64,000 bases of DNA from an uncultured Sulfitobacter sp. (lineage in GTDB: Bacteria > Pseudomonadota > Alphaproteobacteria > Rhodobacterales > Rhodobacteraceae), in contig NZ_CANMQS010000005.1 of NCBI RefSeq assembly GCF_947500075.1, forward strand, positions 186,001 through 250,000, written 5' to 3'. This document shows, in pieces, positions 63,383-64,000 of the stretch. Under the pieces are notes generated by a model, which made no database searches, was not told where the DNA came from, and worked only from the letters and a program-made list of their open reading frames with translations. Position numbers and translations under genes: made by a program. Numbering within the stretch: position 1 is the first letter of the stretch; the number at the start of each line of letters is the position of its first letter.

Positions 63383-64000
63383 ATGGCCCTAACTGGTAAG
63401 CTGACAAAGAATCTGGTCGAGAACCTTGGCGCTGGGCGGCATGGCGATGGGGGTGGGTTGTATCTGGTGGTTGATCCATCGGGAGCGCGGCGATGGATTG
63501 TGCGTGTGGTGGTCAAAGGTCAGAAAAATAGAAATGGCGCACCGCTTAGAACTGACTTTGGTTTGGGCGGTGCTGATGTTGTGACGCTCAACCAAGCGCG
63601 TGAGCGGGCGTTGGAGTATCGTAGGATGGCCAAGCAAGGTCTGAATCCGCGCTTCAATGCACGTCAAGAGGTGCCAACCTTTGAAGAGGTAGCGCAACAG
63701 GTCCACATCGACCGGATGCCTACATGGAAGAACGCCAAACATGGGCAACAGTGGATCAACACCCTGCGCGATTATGCTTTCCCCAAGATTGGGCGAATGC
63801 CAGTTGACAGCATAGGTCAGCCGGAAGTGATGATGTGTCTTGCGCCAATCTGGACCGAAAAGCACGAGACAGCCCGCCGTCTCGCCCAACGCATCAAAAC
63901 GGTTCTGGACGTAGCGCGATCAAAGGGCTTTCGTTCAGGTGAAAACCCCGTAACCGCAATCAAAGACGCTCAGGCCTTGCCTAAGGTCAAAGCAAAGCCG
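63383..64000 (+). CDS. Tyrosine-type integrase, 3' end outside window
   Basis: First 206 residues of a phage/island integrase. N-terminal arm-DNA-binding domain (MALTGKLTKNLVENLGAGRH ... GGGLYLVVDPSGARRWIV), then a core-binding (SAM-like) part with FEEVAQQVHIDRMP and WTEKHETARRLAQRIKTVLDVA. Catalytic RHRY residues lie beyond base 64000. Slightly lower GC and different codon use than neighbours support horizontal origin. Confidence 0.9.
   Translation, partial: MALTGKLTKNLVENLGAGRHGDGGGLYLVVDPSGARRWIVRVVVKGQKNRNGAPLRTDFGLGGADVVTLNQARERALEYRRMAKQGLNPRFNARQEVPTFEEVAQQVHIDRMPTWKNAKHGQQWINTLRDYAFPKIGRMPVDSIGQPEVMMCLAPIWTEKHETARRLAQRIKTVLDVARSKGFRSGENPVTAIKDAQALPKVKAKP

Overview
The window looks like chromosomal DNA from an alphaproteobacterium of the Rhodobacteraceae (Roseobacter group). 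The GC content is high and genes are tightly packed, often with four-base ATGA overlaps. Family markers include secG next to pyrG, purA followed by a DUF2842 gene, a PleD-type cyclase beside a DUF3572 gene, and a hom / glpX / recJ string. This is an inference from gene content; no 16S gene is present.

Bases 1-25000 are mostly housekeeping and small metabolic genes: a truncated amino-acid ABC ATPase, two TerB-like paralogues, rlmJ, a LysR regulator, pyrG, secG, a three-gene cobalt-type nitrile hydratase cassette, purA, a frameshifted prolyl aminopeptidase, a very acidic 769-residue protein, a thiamine pyrophosphokinase, an EamA transporter, a PleD-like diguanylate cyclase, a HAD phosphatase, a non-pyrrolysine MttB-family methyltransferase, and a pair made of a degenerate H-NOX-like protein and an HNOBA-like/GGDEF cyclase.

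Bases 22650-50040 form one large surface-polysaccharide locus: several glycosyltransferases, a WecG/TagA-type transferase, a polymerase-like membrane protein, a Wzx-type flippase, a Wzz-type chain-length protein, a BY-kinase-like ATPase without the Walker A lysine, and an ExoY-type priming sugar transferase. Inside it lies a seven-gene, apparently translationally coupled operon of about 17 kb (27254-44188): a KS-AT-KR-DH-ACP-TE polyketide synthase, a GT2 glycosyltransferase, an NRPS with an N-terminal formyltransferase domain and a luciferase-like monooxygenase inserted in its adenylation domain, a phosphopantetheinyl transferase, two related SGNH-like proteins (one fused to a glycosidase-like domain), and a second GT2. 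The simplest reading is a small NRPS-PKS line that makes an amino-acid-derived acyl group and attaches it to, or releases it near, an exopolysaccharide. This is the best candidate for an undescribed system in the window. The two diguanylate cyclases just upstream would fit c-di-GMP control of the polysaccharide, but that link is inferred.

Bases 50491-63000 return to conserved genes: tRNA-Glu, recJ, glpX, an alkaline-ceramidase-like membrane protein, hom, a lipoprotein and a divergent TetR regulator sharing a perfect palindrome, pirin, a reductive-dehalogenase-like corrinoid/iron-sulfur protein, a 3-hydroxyisobutyrate-dehydrogenase-like enzyme, tmk, a D-Ala-D-Ala carboxypeptidase and a SPOR lipoprotein. 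The window ends in tRNA-Ser(TGA) followed at once by a tyrosine integrase, which is probably the left edge of an integrated element continuing beyond base 64000.
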